Below the pieces are notes generated by a model, which made no database searches, had not been told where the DNA came from, and worked only from the letters and a program-made list of their open reading frames with translations. A DNA stretch of 64,000 bases from Oscillospiraceae bacterium. Its GTDB lineage: Bacteria > Bacillota > Clostridia > Oscillospirales > Ruminococcaceae. Every line of letters starts with the position of its first letter. Positions within the stretch are counted from its first letter, which is position 1. The stretch spans positions 26,570-90,569 of the forward strand of contig JAAWRH010000011.1 of assembly GCA_022800935.1 (NCBI GenBank), read 5' to 3'. Of the stretch, positions 46,195 through 54,007 are shown one piece after another. Both the position numbers and the translations under genes were made by a program.

Positions 46195-47241
46195 TTAGTC
46201 TTCTACTAATTGCAAATACTGGTATCCGGCTCCACCGGCACAGGAATCAAGAACCTGCTGTAAATCCGAAAATTGAGGGTAAGCGGGGTCAATCACAAGA
46301 ATTTGTTCCGGTACAATTCTTCCAACAGGTCCTTTGGGTCTGTAACCATATGCAGTAACAAAATGATCGGTTAGGCGATTACGAACCTTTACCACAACCG
46401 GATTCCCCAATATAATCTGGTTAATTATTTGCTCACATGCTCCATCCAGATCATTTACGTAGGTTGGTGTTGTGGATATACCATAGGTTGGCCAATTTGC
46501 ACTTACATTTCCATACACAAAGCCTCCATCATCCCGGCATACGGCAGGTGTAAGATAGTTATCACTCTTTATAATAGCCCCGCAAGTAGTGAGCACACAC
46601 ACAGCACAACCTAAGGTGCTAAAATCGTCGTTAGTAGTAAGGTATGCCCATGTGGGGTCATGCTGCATATATGCCTGCGCACAGGGAAGGATTGTATCAT
46701 CAGGAGTTACAGTTGGCGCTGCAATTGTCCACTTTTGTCGTTTGCCAAGCGATGAATTCTTTGCCGCCCAGTAAACATTGTCCGTCACATTTAAATCTGA
46801 TGTAACAGAACCTACCCCCAAATTGTCAACCTTGCTTGCACATGTAAGAACAAGGTCTTTCTTTCCACCATTGTAAAGGTAAATGGTGTAATAACCATCT
46901 GTGCCTCTATCGAATTGTATCTGTTGGTCACGAAGATCAGCACTCAAACTCCCGTTTGCTTCGGACGCGCCGGAGGTAAACATATCGCAGTTGTTTACAG
47001 GCGATGTTCTAAGGCGGTCTAAAACGATTGTGTCGCTGTATGGGTATGCCGTGGAAATTTTGTATACATTTTTCCCCTGTGCCTGCGGTGCCCACTGCTG
47101 GAGCAAATCTGTTGAGCTATAAGGGAATAAGCAGACATTCATTCCGCTTGTTACGCCGTTGTTGCTGTAAACGTTCAGCGCATACTTGGGGAACTGCGCG
47201 CTCTTGATGACGAATGTTCCGTTCATTGTTTTTACTGCCAT
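46195..47241 (-). CDS. Ricin-type lectin / C39-like cysteine protease fusion
   Basis: A 348-residue two-domain protein from the ATG at 47241 (AAAGGAG eight bases upstream). Residues about 5-175 look like a ricin B-type beta-trefoil (NGTFVIKSAQFPKYALNVY, LLQQWAPQAQGKNVYKI, GKRQKWTI), a carbohydrate-binding module. Residues about 190-345 match a C39-like papain-fold peptidase: YMQHDPTWAYL, nucleophile Cys212 in LGCAVCVLTTCGA, His293 in DHFVTAYGY and Asp318 in LVIDPAY. There is no signal peptide, odd for a lectin-protease. It has its own promoter flanked by two BlaI-type operators and follows the M56/BlaI operon. Target could be a glycoprotein, the wall or a peptide; unknown. Confidence 0.75.
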   Translation of the reverse strand: MAVKTMNGTFVIKSAQFPKYALNVYSNNGVTSGMNVCLFPYSSTDLLQQWAPQAQGKNVYKISTAYPYSDTIVLDRLRTSPVNNCDMFTSGASEANGSLSADLRDQQIQFDRGTDGYYTIYLYNGGKKDLVLTCASKVDNLGVGSVTSDLNVTDNVYWAAKNSSLGKRQKWTIAAPTVTPDDTILPCAQAYMQHDPTWAYLTTNDDFSTLGCAVCVLTTCGAIIKSDNYLTPAVCRDDGGFVYGNVSANWPTYGISTTPTYVNDLDGACEQIINQIILGNPVVVKVRNRLTDHFVTAYGYRPKGPVGRIVPEQILVIDPAYPQFSDLQQVLDSCAGGAGYQYLQLVED

Positions 47242-47379
47242 AACACATTCTCCTTTAACATCATTCACAAAGTTGTTTTTTACATCTTGAGGTCATAATT
47301 CTAAAACATATGACATCACCCCCTTAATAAAGTCATCTACGGGTTACTTTTGTTAAATGATATATAAAAATTTAAGACA

Positions 47380-47445
47380 ACTAAATTTTTATAGTCTTAT
47401 TTTAAAATAGAATTCAAAAAACTGTAACGACTAAATTTTTATAGT
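47380..47445 (-). promoter_or_regulatory. Promoter with two BlaI-type operators (sites B and C)
   Basis: Identical 16-mers ACTAAATTTTTATAGT at 47380-47395 (B) and 47430-47445 (C), exactly 50 bases apart. Site C extends to the 20-bp palindrome CGACTA-N8-TAGTCG. On the minus strand TTGAAT (47412-47417), 18 bases, TATAAA (47388-47393) forms a promoter for the ricin-C39 gene; its -10 box is inside site B, so binding would exclude polymerase. Confidence 0.7.
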
Positions 47446-47450
47446 CGTTT

Positions 47451-47489
47451 GGTTTTTCCGTCAGTCCTCAAAGGGACTGACGGAAAACC
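47451..47489. repeat. Long inverted repeat after the BlaI-type gene
   Basis: Arms of 16-17 bp (GGTTTTTCCGTCAGTCC and GGACTGACGGAAAACC) around a 6-base loop, 38 bases past the BlaI-type stop. No T-run follows on either strand, so it may be a transcript stabiliser or a weak terminator rather than a classical one. Confidence 0.6.
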
Positions 47490-47526
47490 TTCCATATTGC
47501 AGGAGGAATCAGGAATCAGGAATAAA

Positions 47527-47901
47527 CTATTCAATGAGCTTTTTCAGTTCTTCCGCTTCTTCCTTGGTAAGCTTTGCACCGCCGGTAAAAGCGCGGACAA
47601 AATTAAAGATGGAATTGTCGAATGCGCTGCTTACCAAATTTTTGGTCCACTGATGAATATACTCTTCTTTGGAGCAGCTGGGGTAATAAATATAGTTTCT
47701 GCCGCTTGTATCAACCTTCAGCAATCCGCTTCTCTGTAAGTTGCTCAGATAGGTTCCCAAAGTTTGGTACTTCCACTCTTTCCCCAGAACAGTGCGGGTG
47801 TAGTCTGTCAGTTCCTTAAAGGTGAACCGTGGGTCCTTTGCATCCCAAAAGATATTCATGAGATCCATTTCTGTGTTTGTAAGGCCGTAGTTCTTTTTCA
47901 T
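47527..47901 (-). CDS. BlaI/MecI/CopY family repressor
   Basis: A 124-residue repressor with the BlaI winged helix (LTNTEMDLMNIFWDA, FTFKELTDYTRTVLGKEWKYQTLGTYLSNLQRSGLLKV, GRNYIYYP) and a C-terminal helical dimerisation part (SKEEYIHQWTKNLVSSAFD, VRAFTGGAKLTKEEAEELKKLIE). The start is the ATG at 47901 with AGGGAG. In known systems the partner M56 sensor leads to cleavage of the repressor. It follows the M56 gene by 42 bases, the blaR1-blaI order. The four shared palindromes at 45-49.3 kb are its likely binding sites. Confidence 0.92.
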   Translation of the reverse strand: MKKNYGLTNTEMDLMNIFWDAKDPRFTFKELTDYTRTVLGKEWKYQTLGTYLSNLQRSGLLKVDTSGRNYIYYPSCSKEEYIHQWTKNLVSSAFDNSIFNFVRAFTGGAKLTKEEAEELKKLIE

Positions 47902-47943
47902 AAAATTCTCCCTGTTCTTCAACACCTCTGAATAACCAATTAG

Positions 47944-49236
47944 TTAAAAATCATGAGGACATTTCTTATATGTTGTTTCATGGCTATATTCTTTTGCTTT
48001 AACATAACCACATTTTGTACAGCGTTGGGCATCGTAATAAACAGTGGTGCATCCGCCGTCTGCATGGAGTGTATGCTCACCTAGACAGGTATCTACCATC
48101 TTGTGGAAACAAAGCGCCCGCTCCGCGGGTGAGGTTTCGTACACATTTCCTTCTTTATCTTCAAATGTATTGTCCGTCTCAGAATAAATTTTTAAGCATT
48201 CACTATTGTCGCAAAATCCATATGTACTGTTAGAATTAGGGGTAGAAGACAATTCAATCTCCGTTGCAGGGTCATACGCGAAGACAGACACACTTCCTGC
48301 GGCCACTACCGCCAGCGACGCCAAAACGGACAAAATTCTTTTTTTCTTCTTTACAGTTTTCATCTCCAAAAGTCTCCTTTTTGTCATATGATGATTTAAT
48401 TTTCTTCCAATTAAACCAATTGCTCCGGGCATGGAATTCTCTTTTGACTTAGTGACAGTGTCAATCAAGTATTCCATATACCCTTTTCTTTGGGCTGGGC
48501 TGTAGTTTTTGATGGTTTTGCTGTCGCAGTGTATTTCGCATAGATTGGACATTTCATAATAAAGCAGGTGGGCAAAGGGATTAAAGCAATGAAGCAGTAT
48601 AACAATCAGACTAAAAAATCCAACCAGGGAGTCTCTGCTTTTAATATGGTTCAGCTCGTGCCTTATTACAAAGTCCCATTCCTGCCTGCCGCAATCTTTC
48701 ATATTCTCTGGACATACAATGATTGGAGAAACAAGTTCAGTCGTGAAGGGACTACTGCAATATTCTGAAAAACCAATGCGGATTGCTTTCTTTAAACCCA
48801 ATTCTCTTTTGATGGTTTCAAAGGTTTCCATTTGTTCCGGCTTGTCCAGATTAACAAAACTTGATCTCACAATGTTTTTCGCGCGAATACATTTGAATAC
48901 ATACCAGAAAACATATAAAACCGTGATAGCTGTAATTGCTATCATACATATCCAGGAAGTCAAAACAGAAGAGTCCGCTATAAAAGTTTCCCGATTATGT
49001 ATGATGAAATTCTCCTTATACGGAATAAGATCCGTATTGATTCCAGAGCCTGCCTCCCCTATTTTCCGGTCAGGAAGGGGAAACAGGTACTTAAAGAAGG
49101 GGAAAGGCATGATATAAAATATCACTGCCGTTTTCAGCAAATTGTAACGAATTCTTATGGGAAGTGTTCTGTGGGTCAACAGGTTGATGATATAGTATAT
49201 CATCAAGATAAGGCTGCCGGACAATGACATCGACAA
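47944..49236 (-). CDS. M56 (BlaR1-like) membrane metalloprotease sensor with Cys-rich tail
   Basis: A roughly 430-residue sensor. Helices near the N terminus (SGSLILMIYYIINLL, LLKTAVIFYIMPFPFF, SWICMIAITAITVLYVFWY) precede the gluzincin motif HELNH (193-197) and another helix pair; a further helix at about 305-325 is followed by a tail of about 105 residues outside the cell. The tail is not a penicillin-binding domain: it carries seven or more cysteines (CDNSEC, CFHK, CTKCGYVKAKEYSH, CPHD) and histidines, like a small metal-binding or redox domain. The start is uncertain: TTG 49236, ATG 49230, or CTG 49251, which is best spaced from GGGAGG. Ligand unknown. Confidence 0.88.
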   Translation of the reverse strand: MSMSLSGSLILMIYYIINLLTHRTLPIRIRYNLLKTAVIFYIMPFPFFKYLFPLPDRKIGEAGSGINTDLIPYKENFIIHNRETFIADSSVLTSWICMIAITAITVLYVFWYVFKCIRAKNIVRSSFVNLDKPEQMETFETIKRELGLKKAIRIGFSEYCSSPFTTELVSPIIVCPENMKDCGRQEWDFVIRHELNHIKSRDSLVGFFSLIVILLHCFNPFAHLLYYEMSNLCEIHCDSKTIKNYSPAQRKGYMEYLIDTVTKSKENSMPGAIGLIGRKLNHHMTKRRLLEMKTVKKKKRILSVLASLAVVAAGSVSVFAYDPATEIELSSTPNSNSTYGFCDNSECLKIYSETDNTFEDKEGNVYETSPAERALCFHKMVDTCLGEHTLHADGGCTTVYYDAQRCTKCGYVKAKEYSHETTYKKCPHDF

Positions 49237-49252
49237 AAGAATATTATTCAGC

Positions 49253-49285
49253 TTATCGCCTCCCTCGCCGTCTTGCGACTATCAT
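49253..49285 (-). CDS. Possible 10-codon leader peptide before the M56 gene
   Basis: An ATG at 49285, ten bases after AGGAGG, opens MIVARRRGRR and stops at 49253-49255, one base before the CTG that may start the M56 protein. The SD of the M56 gene (GGGAGG) lies inside this ORF. Could set up translational coupling. Its ATG falls within operator D. Short ORFs like this arise by chance. Confidence 0.3.
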   Translation of the reverse strand: MIVARRRGRR

Positions 49286-49344
49286 TTTTTAGTCGCCTCC
49301 TGCTTTGTGGCTTTAATGATATACATTTTCAATGCCATTGTCAA
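49278..49344 (-). promoter_or_regulatory. Promoter and BlaI-type operator (site D) of the M56-BlaI operon
   Basis: Minus strand TTGACA (49339-49344), 17 bases, TATCAT (49316-49321). The palindrome GCGACTA-N8-TAGTCGC (core 49278-49293) lies about 20 bases after the expected start of transcription, the same geometry as site A. This gives the operon autoregulation. Confidence 0.7.
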
Positions 49345-49430
49345 TATGTTTTTTTTAAATTTATCCACTTTTGCAGCAAACAGCCGGGGGCGCATCCACA
49401 CCTCCGGCTTGTGTTGTCTTATTCCGCTCC

Positions 49431-49895
49431 TCACAGCTTACAGACCAAATTGAGGGCATCCGGCACCTCCGGGTCCACATATCCTGAATCCGTGAACCCT
49501 GCCTTCTCGTAAATCCGCAGAGCCGGAGCATCCGCCATTTTGACGCATACCTCCACCGTGGGCCAGCGGCCCTCGTCCCGCAGGCGGTCCAGTACCAGGG
49601 CTAGGGCCGCGGAGCCCACGCCCCTGCCCTGCTCCCGCCGGTCAATCAGCAGCTGCTGGAGCTCATAGCCCAGGGGCTCATCGTCAAACTCCCGGACCAT
49701 AGCCAGGCCCACAATCCGGCAGTCCTCCTCTACCGTCCACACCCGCGCCCGGCAGTCCCGGTAGACATACCCCCGCGCCAGAATACCCACAGGTCCGGCC
49801 ACAAAGGCCGACTGGCCCTCCCCCAGCTCCAGCCGGGCCGCTTCCAGCCAGTTCTCCTGGGTTATCTCCCCCAGGCAAATCAGGGGTCCTTTCAT
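49431..49895 (-). CDS. GNAT family N-acetyltransferase
   Basis: A 154-residue acyl-CoA transferase with the GNAT core: a beta4 strand DCRIVGLAMVREF, the acetyl-CoA loop RREQGRGVGSAAL (Q/RxxGxG/A motif) and the C-terminal LRIYEKAGFTDSGYVDPEVPD. The start is the ATG at 49895, six bases after GAGGTG; two more in-frame starts lie just upstream. Substrate unknown; the compact single-domain form covers amine, amino acid and antibiotic acetylases. Single gene. Confidence 0.88.
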   Translation of the reverse strand: MKGPLICLGEITQENWLEAARLELGEGQSAFVAGPVGILARGYVYRDCRARVWTVEEDCRIVGLAMVREFDDEPLGYELQQLLIDRREQGRGVGSAALALVLDRLRDEGRWPTVEVCVKMADAPALRIYEKAGFTDSGYVDPEVPDALNLVCKL

Positions 49896-50104
49896 ACGCA
49901 TCACCTCATCTGCTTAGTGGCTCCATTATATCAGCTTTTCCGCCGGATGACAAGAAATGCTTTACGGCAAAAACACCAGTTGACAAAAAAACCGGCGCCC
50001 TGTAATATATTAAGTAATCAAGGCCCTTTCTATCGAAAACCCTTTTCCCCTTTATGTACTTTATTTCAAAATCCATATACAAAACTGCACAAGGAGGCGG
50101 AACG

Positions 50105-52078
50105 GTGGCCAGCAGAAAAGACGCAGTGAGCCAGTATACCAAGGCCCTGAAACAGGGGCGGAAAACCTATAAGGACTGTATTCTACACGGAAGGTATCCG
50201 TATCCCCAGGTTTTGGATGAAATATTAAGCGATTCCTTGACCGCCGGTCAGGTGGACCTGGGGGTGCTGGAAATCCCCATGGACCAGATTACCGGAACCA
50301 AGACAGAGGGACGGCGTTCCGCCTTTTCGGAGGACTTCATGCCCCTGCTGGAGGAGGACACCGAGTTTGCGGGCAAGTGGATTGATCTGTGCCTTGCCCA
50401 TCTGGGGGAGGAGGGAATCCGGGACCCCATCCGCTGCTATGAATATATGGGCCGCTTTTATGTTCAGGAGGGGAACAAGCGGGTCAGCGTGCTGAAGAGC
50501 TTCGGCGCGCCCACCATCCCGGCCTATGTCATCCGGGTGGTCCCGATGTGGTCAGAGGACCCGGAAATTATGGCCTACTACGATTTTTTAAATGCCTATC
50601 AGCTCACCGGGCTTTACCGGGTTCGTTTTTCCAAGGCGGGCAGCTTTCAGAAGCTCCAGGCCGCCATGGGGTATGAGCCGGACCACGTCTGGACAGAGGA
50701 GGAGCGGCGGGATTTTTCGGCGGGATATCTGTATTTTCAGGAGGTATTTTACAAGCTGGGGGGAAAATCGCTGCCCATTACGGTGGCAGATGCCCTTCTG
50801 GTTTGGCTGAAGGTATATTCCTTTGAAACGCTGCTGGACGCAACCACAGCTGACCGGCTGAAAAAATTGGAGGCGCTCTGGCCGGACGTCAAGGGTCTGT
50901 CCCTGCCGGACCCCATTGCGGTCAGCGTGGAGACACAGGAGCAGAGCCGTGAGGACACCGAACCGGGGTTCTGGGGAAAACTGATGCAGGCGATGCAGCC
51001 TAGCCGGCTGCGGGTGGCCTTTTTCCACAAATATCTCCCCAGTGAGAGCGGATGGATACGCGACCATGACCTAGGCCGGGAGTACCTGGAGGCGGTTATG
51101 GGGGACCAGGTAGAGGTGGAGGTGTTCAGCGGGATACGCTCCGATCAGGAGGCGGTGGAAAGGATGGAAGCTGCCGCAGAGGATGGAGTGCAGGTTATCT
51201 TTGCCACTACCCCCAGTCTGATCGGTCCCTGCCGGACCGTCGCGGCCAAGTACCCCAAGGTGAAGATACATAATTGCTCCATCTTCATGCCCTATGCGGG
51301 GGTGCGGACCTATTACAGCAGAATATACGAGGGCAAATTCATTATGGGAGCCATTGCAGGGGCCATGTGCCGCAGCGGGCGCATCGGCTATATTGCGGAC
51401 AGCCCAATTTTCGGGATACCGGCCAGCATCAACGCCTTTACCCTTGGTGTTCAGATGACCAATCCCACTGCCACCGTGGAGCTGCAATGGTCCTGTGTAA
51501 ATGAAAATGCCCTAGAGGATATGGCGGAAAGGGGCATTGAGATGGTTTCCAACCGGGAGATTCCCACTCCCGACCGGATGAAGGAGCCCTGGGGTCTTTG
51601 CCGGCTGGGGGAGGATGGGCAGTACACCTCCATGGCGTCCCCTTATTGGCACTGGGGGAACTTTTATGTCAAGCTGGTGAGGAGCATTTTCAGCGGCGGC
51701 TGGGACGCTCTCAGCAACCAGCAGGGCAAGTCGGTCAACTACTGGTGGGGAATGCACAGCCAGACAGTGGGTATCCTTTTAGGAGAGAAGATTCCCGACG
51801 GGGTGCGGCAGCTGGCGGAATTCCTGCGGCGGGGGATTGCCGATGGGGTGTTCCTGCCCTTCCAGCGGCCGATACGCTCTCAGGACGGCCAGCTCCGCAA
51901 CGACGGACAACACTGGTTTGCGCCGGAGGAAATCCTGTATATGGATTGGCTCTGTGACGGCGTAAAGGGCCAGATTCCAGAATACGACCAGATTCTGCCC
52001 ATGGCGCAGAACATGGTGCGCCTTCAGGGAGTTTACCGGGAAGGACTTGTCCCGGAAAAGGAGGATACCATCCTGTGA
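50105..52078 (+). CDS. ParB-like domain fused to a BMP-type substrate-binding domain
   Basis: A 657-residue protein starting at a GTG with AAGGAGG seven bases upstream. Residues about 1-290 include a ParB/sulfiredoxin-like segment (MGRFYVQEGNKRVSVLKSFGAPTIPAYVIRV). Residues about 300-640 match the basic membrane protein/PnrA family, which binds nucleosides: LRVAFFHKYLPSESGWIRDHDLGREY, VQVIFATTPSLIGP, GRIGYIADSPIFGIPASINAFTLGVQ. There is no signal peptide or lipobox, so this binding domain appears to be inside the cell. It overlaps a phosphoesterase gene by four bases. A cytoplasmic ligand sensor is one reading; function unknown. Confidence 0.8.
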   Translation: MASRKDAVSQYTKALKQGRKTYKDCILHGRYPYPQVLDEILSDSLTAGQVDLGVLEIPMDQITGTKTEGRRSAFSEDFMPLLEEDTEFAGKWIDLCLAHLGEEGIRDPIRCYEYMGRFYVQEGNKRVSVLKSFGAPTIPAYVIRVVPMWSEDPEIMAYYDFLNAYQLTGLYRVRFSKAGSFQKLQAAMGYEPDHVWTEEERRDFSAGYLYFQEVFYKLGGKSLPITVADALLVWLKVYSFETLLDATTADRLKKLEALWPDVKGLSLPDPIAVSVETQEQSREDTEPGFWGKLMQAMQPSRLRVAFFHKYLPSESGWIRDHDLGREYLEAVMGDQVEVEVFSGIRSDQEAVERMEAAAEDGVQVIFATTPSLIGPCRTVAAKYPKVKIHNCSIFMPYAGVRTYYSRIYEGKFIMGAIAGAMCRSGRIGYIADSPIFGIPASINAFTLGVQMTNPTATVELQWSCVNENALEDMAERGIEMVSNREIPTPDRMKEPWGLCRLGEDGQYTSMASPYWHWGNFYVKLVRSIFSGGWDALSNQQGKSVNYWWGMHSQTVGILLGEKIPDGVRQLAEFLRRGIADGVFLPFQRPIRSQDGQLRNDGQHWFAPEEILYMDWLCDGVKGQIPEYDQILPMAQNMVRLQGVYREGLVPEKEDTIL

Positions 52079-52686
52079 AACTGCTGCTGATTTCTGACCG
52101 GGAAAGTAAATTTTTATGGGACTACTTCCAGCCGGGGATGCTGGATGAGATCGACCTGATCCTCTCCTGCGGGGACCTGAATCCCCACTATCTTTCCTTT
52201 TTGGTGACCATGGGCAGGATGCCGCTGCTGTATGTCCACGGAAATCACGACAAGGTTTATGAAAAGGTGCCGCCGGAGGGCTGCGAGTGCATTGAAGACA
52301 AGCTGGTGACGGTGAACGGACTGCGCATTCTGGGCCTTGGAGGAAGCATCTGGTACGGCGGAACGGTTCACCAATACACGGAGGAACAGATGGCCAAGCG
52401 GATTCAGAAGCTTCGGTTCCAGCTTTGGCGGGCCGGAGGGGTGGACATTGTGCTGACCCATTCTCCCGTAAAGGGGTATGGGGACGGAAAGGACCGGGCC
52501 CATCAGGGCTTTCAGTGCCTGCTGGACCTGATTGACAAATATCAGCCCAGCTACCTGATACACGGGCACGTCCACGCGGAATACGTTCCCGCTCTGACCA
52601 GGGTGCGGCAGAGGGGCAGCACCTCCATTATCAACGCCTCGGAGCGGTATCTGCTGGAGATACCGGATGAGGGGCTGGGGCGGTAA
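52075..52686 (+). CDS. Metallophosphoesterase
   Basis: A 203-residue calcineurin-like phosphoesterase starting at GTG 52075, overlapping the preceding stop. Visible motifs are CGDLNPHYL, VHGNHDKVYE, THSPVKGYGDG and IHGHVHAEY. The first family motif, usually D-x-H, reads SDRES, so one metal-ligand histidine is missing, which may reduce it to one metal or change activity. Tight coupling with the ParB/BMP protein suggests a shared job, perhaps a nucleotide-like substrate; this is inference. The converging permease gene ends 17 bases downstream. Confidence 0.85.
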   Translation: MKLLLISDRESKFLWDYFQPGMLDEIDLILSCGDLNPHYLSFLVTMGRMPLLYVHGNHDKVYEKVPPEGCECIEDKLVTVNGLRILGLGGSIWYGGTVHQYTEEQMAKRIQKLRFQLWRAGGVDIVLTHSPVKGYGDGKDRAHQGFQCLLDLIDKYQPSYLIHGHVHAEYVPALTRVRQRGSTSIINASERYLLEIPDEGLGR

Positions 52687-52702
52687 ATGACAGGGACCGC
52701 TG

Positions 52703-54007
52703 TCATATGTACTGCCTGCCCATTGCGTTGACGGTCCAAAAATAACAGAGATAAAAAAACAGAATACACAGAAAAAATTCACCAGAGAATCTGAAAAGGG
52801 CGTTGTGCAGTGCGTCCGGCAGAAACAGGTTTAATTTTCGGTTCAGCGGCAGCGTACAAAATAAGAATATCAAAAGGGCCATCAGCATGGGAAGGGCCAT
52901 TTTAATGGCTGTCAGCCGTTTTACAAGGGTTTTCATCTCTTTGCCGCCAACCCCTATAAAGCGCAGTATCCGGTGGTTCCTGGATGCCTGTCTCAGCTCC
53001 ATTATCTGGTGCAGCGCCAGTATCGAAAAATAGATGACCGCAAATACAATACACATACTTATCTGTACCGCCCCCATCCATTCCTGTATATTCTCTTTAA
53101 AGAGTGTAAATTCTGACTGGAGCATCAGCTTCCCGGTGATAAAGGAGCCTGCGGAAAACAGAAAACAGATACAAAACACGGCATTGACCACCGCCGGGGT
53201 TTTAAAGTCTGCCGTCAGGCAGGATACCGTATACAGCCTTGTTTTGTGATAGACAGAAGCGGTCCTGTTTCGCCTGTATCTATACAGAAAGTCGAAAAGC
53301 CATTGGTAAAAGGCAAAAACAGATATGACCAATGGGACCGATACAAGGGCCGTCAGACAGATGGCCGCATTCTCCGGCAAAAGGGCAATTCCGTACACAA
53401 AGCCAATCAGGCACACAAAGCTGACAAGGAATACAATCCCCCAGGCCATACAGCGCCCTTGCCGGCTGACGGTCTGGTTTCGGCAGCTTTCATTCATCAG
53501 CTCCCGTATTTGCAGCCGGTTCAGCCGCTGCTTCATGCGAAGACAGCATACCGCCTCCACCAGGCAAAAGCAGATAAAGGTATTCCATGTGCTTTTGCAA
53601 TAAAGCAGTCCATAGGATATTTCCTCATGCAGGTCCATTCCCAGGAAGCGGTACGCGGCAAAGCCCGCCGTGGCCCCGGTCAGAAAACAGAAAAACCCAA
53701 TCAGCAGAATTTCACATAAAAACAGAGGAATCAGCTTCTTCTTTTTCATTCCCAGCAGCAAATAGCTTGCCAGCTCCTTCGCCCGCTGCCTCAGCATAAA
53801 AGAATCAATGTGTCCCATCAGGATTATCAGAACGATTGCTGTCAAAAGGGGGAGGGAAACTGTCTGCATCCCTACGGTATTCCCGACAACGGAAATACAG
53901 TTGGACACCTCGGTAACGGCCAAAAGAATGGTTGTGGTCAGGATGTATAAAAGATAATTGGCAAACGACCGCTTGGCGTTGCGGACGGACAGCTTAAAAT
54001 AAATCAC
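52703..54007 (-). CDS. FtsX/BceB-like ABC permease, short form
   Basis: A 434-residue membrane protein with about ten hydrophobic helices. The start FKLSVRNAKRSFANYLLYILTTTILLAV is typical of BceB-type permeases for antimicrobial peptide sensing or export, but the large outside domain is absent and the protein is about 200 residues shorter than BceB. GTG start eight bases after GGAGGG, overlapping the preceding ATPase gene by 14 bases, so the two work together. Rich in cysteine for a membrane protein (for example FICFCLVEAVCCLRM). Substrate unknown. Confidence 0.82.
   Translation of the reverse strand: MIYFKLSVRNAKRSFANYLLYILTTTILLAVTEVSNCISVVGNTVGMQTVSLPLLTAIVLIILMGHIDSFMLRQRAKELASYLLLGMKKKKLIPLFLCEILLIGFFCFLTGATAGFAAYRFLGMDLHEEISYGLLYCKSTWNTFICFCLVEAVCCLRMKQRLNRLQIRELMNESCRNQTVSRQGRCMAWGIVFLVSFVCLIGFVYGIALLPENAAICLTALVSVPLVISVFAFYQWLFDFLYRYRRNRTASVYHKTRLYTVSCLTADFKTPAVVNAVFCICFLFSAGSFITGKLMLQSEFTLFKENIQEWMGAVQISMCIVFAVIYFSILALHQIMELRQASRNHRILRFIGVGGKEMKTLVKRLTAIKMALPMLMALLIFLFCTLPLNRKLNLFLPDALHNALFRFSGEFFLCILFFYLCYFWTVNAMGRQYI

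Noticed and set aside
47451..47489. Classical intrinsic terminator for the BlaI-type gene
   Set aside because: The stem is strong but no T-run follows on either strand; kept only as an inverted repeat.
47495..47525. Short tandem GGAATCA repeats near the BlaI-type stop as a mobile element footprint
   Set aside because: Only about three 7-base units, too short and without flanking repeats.
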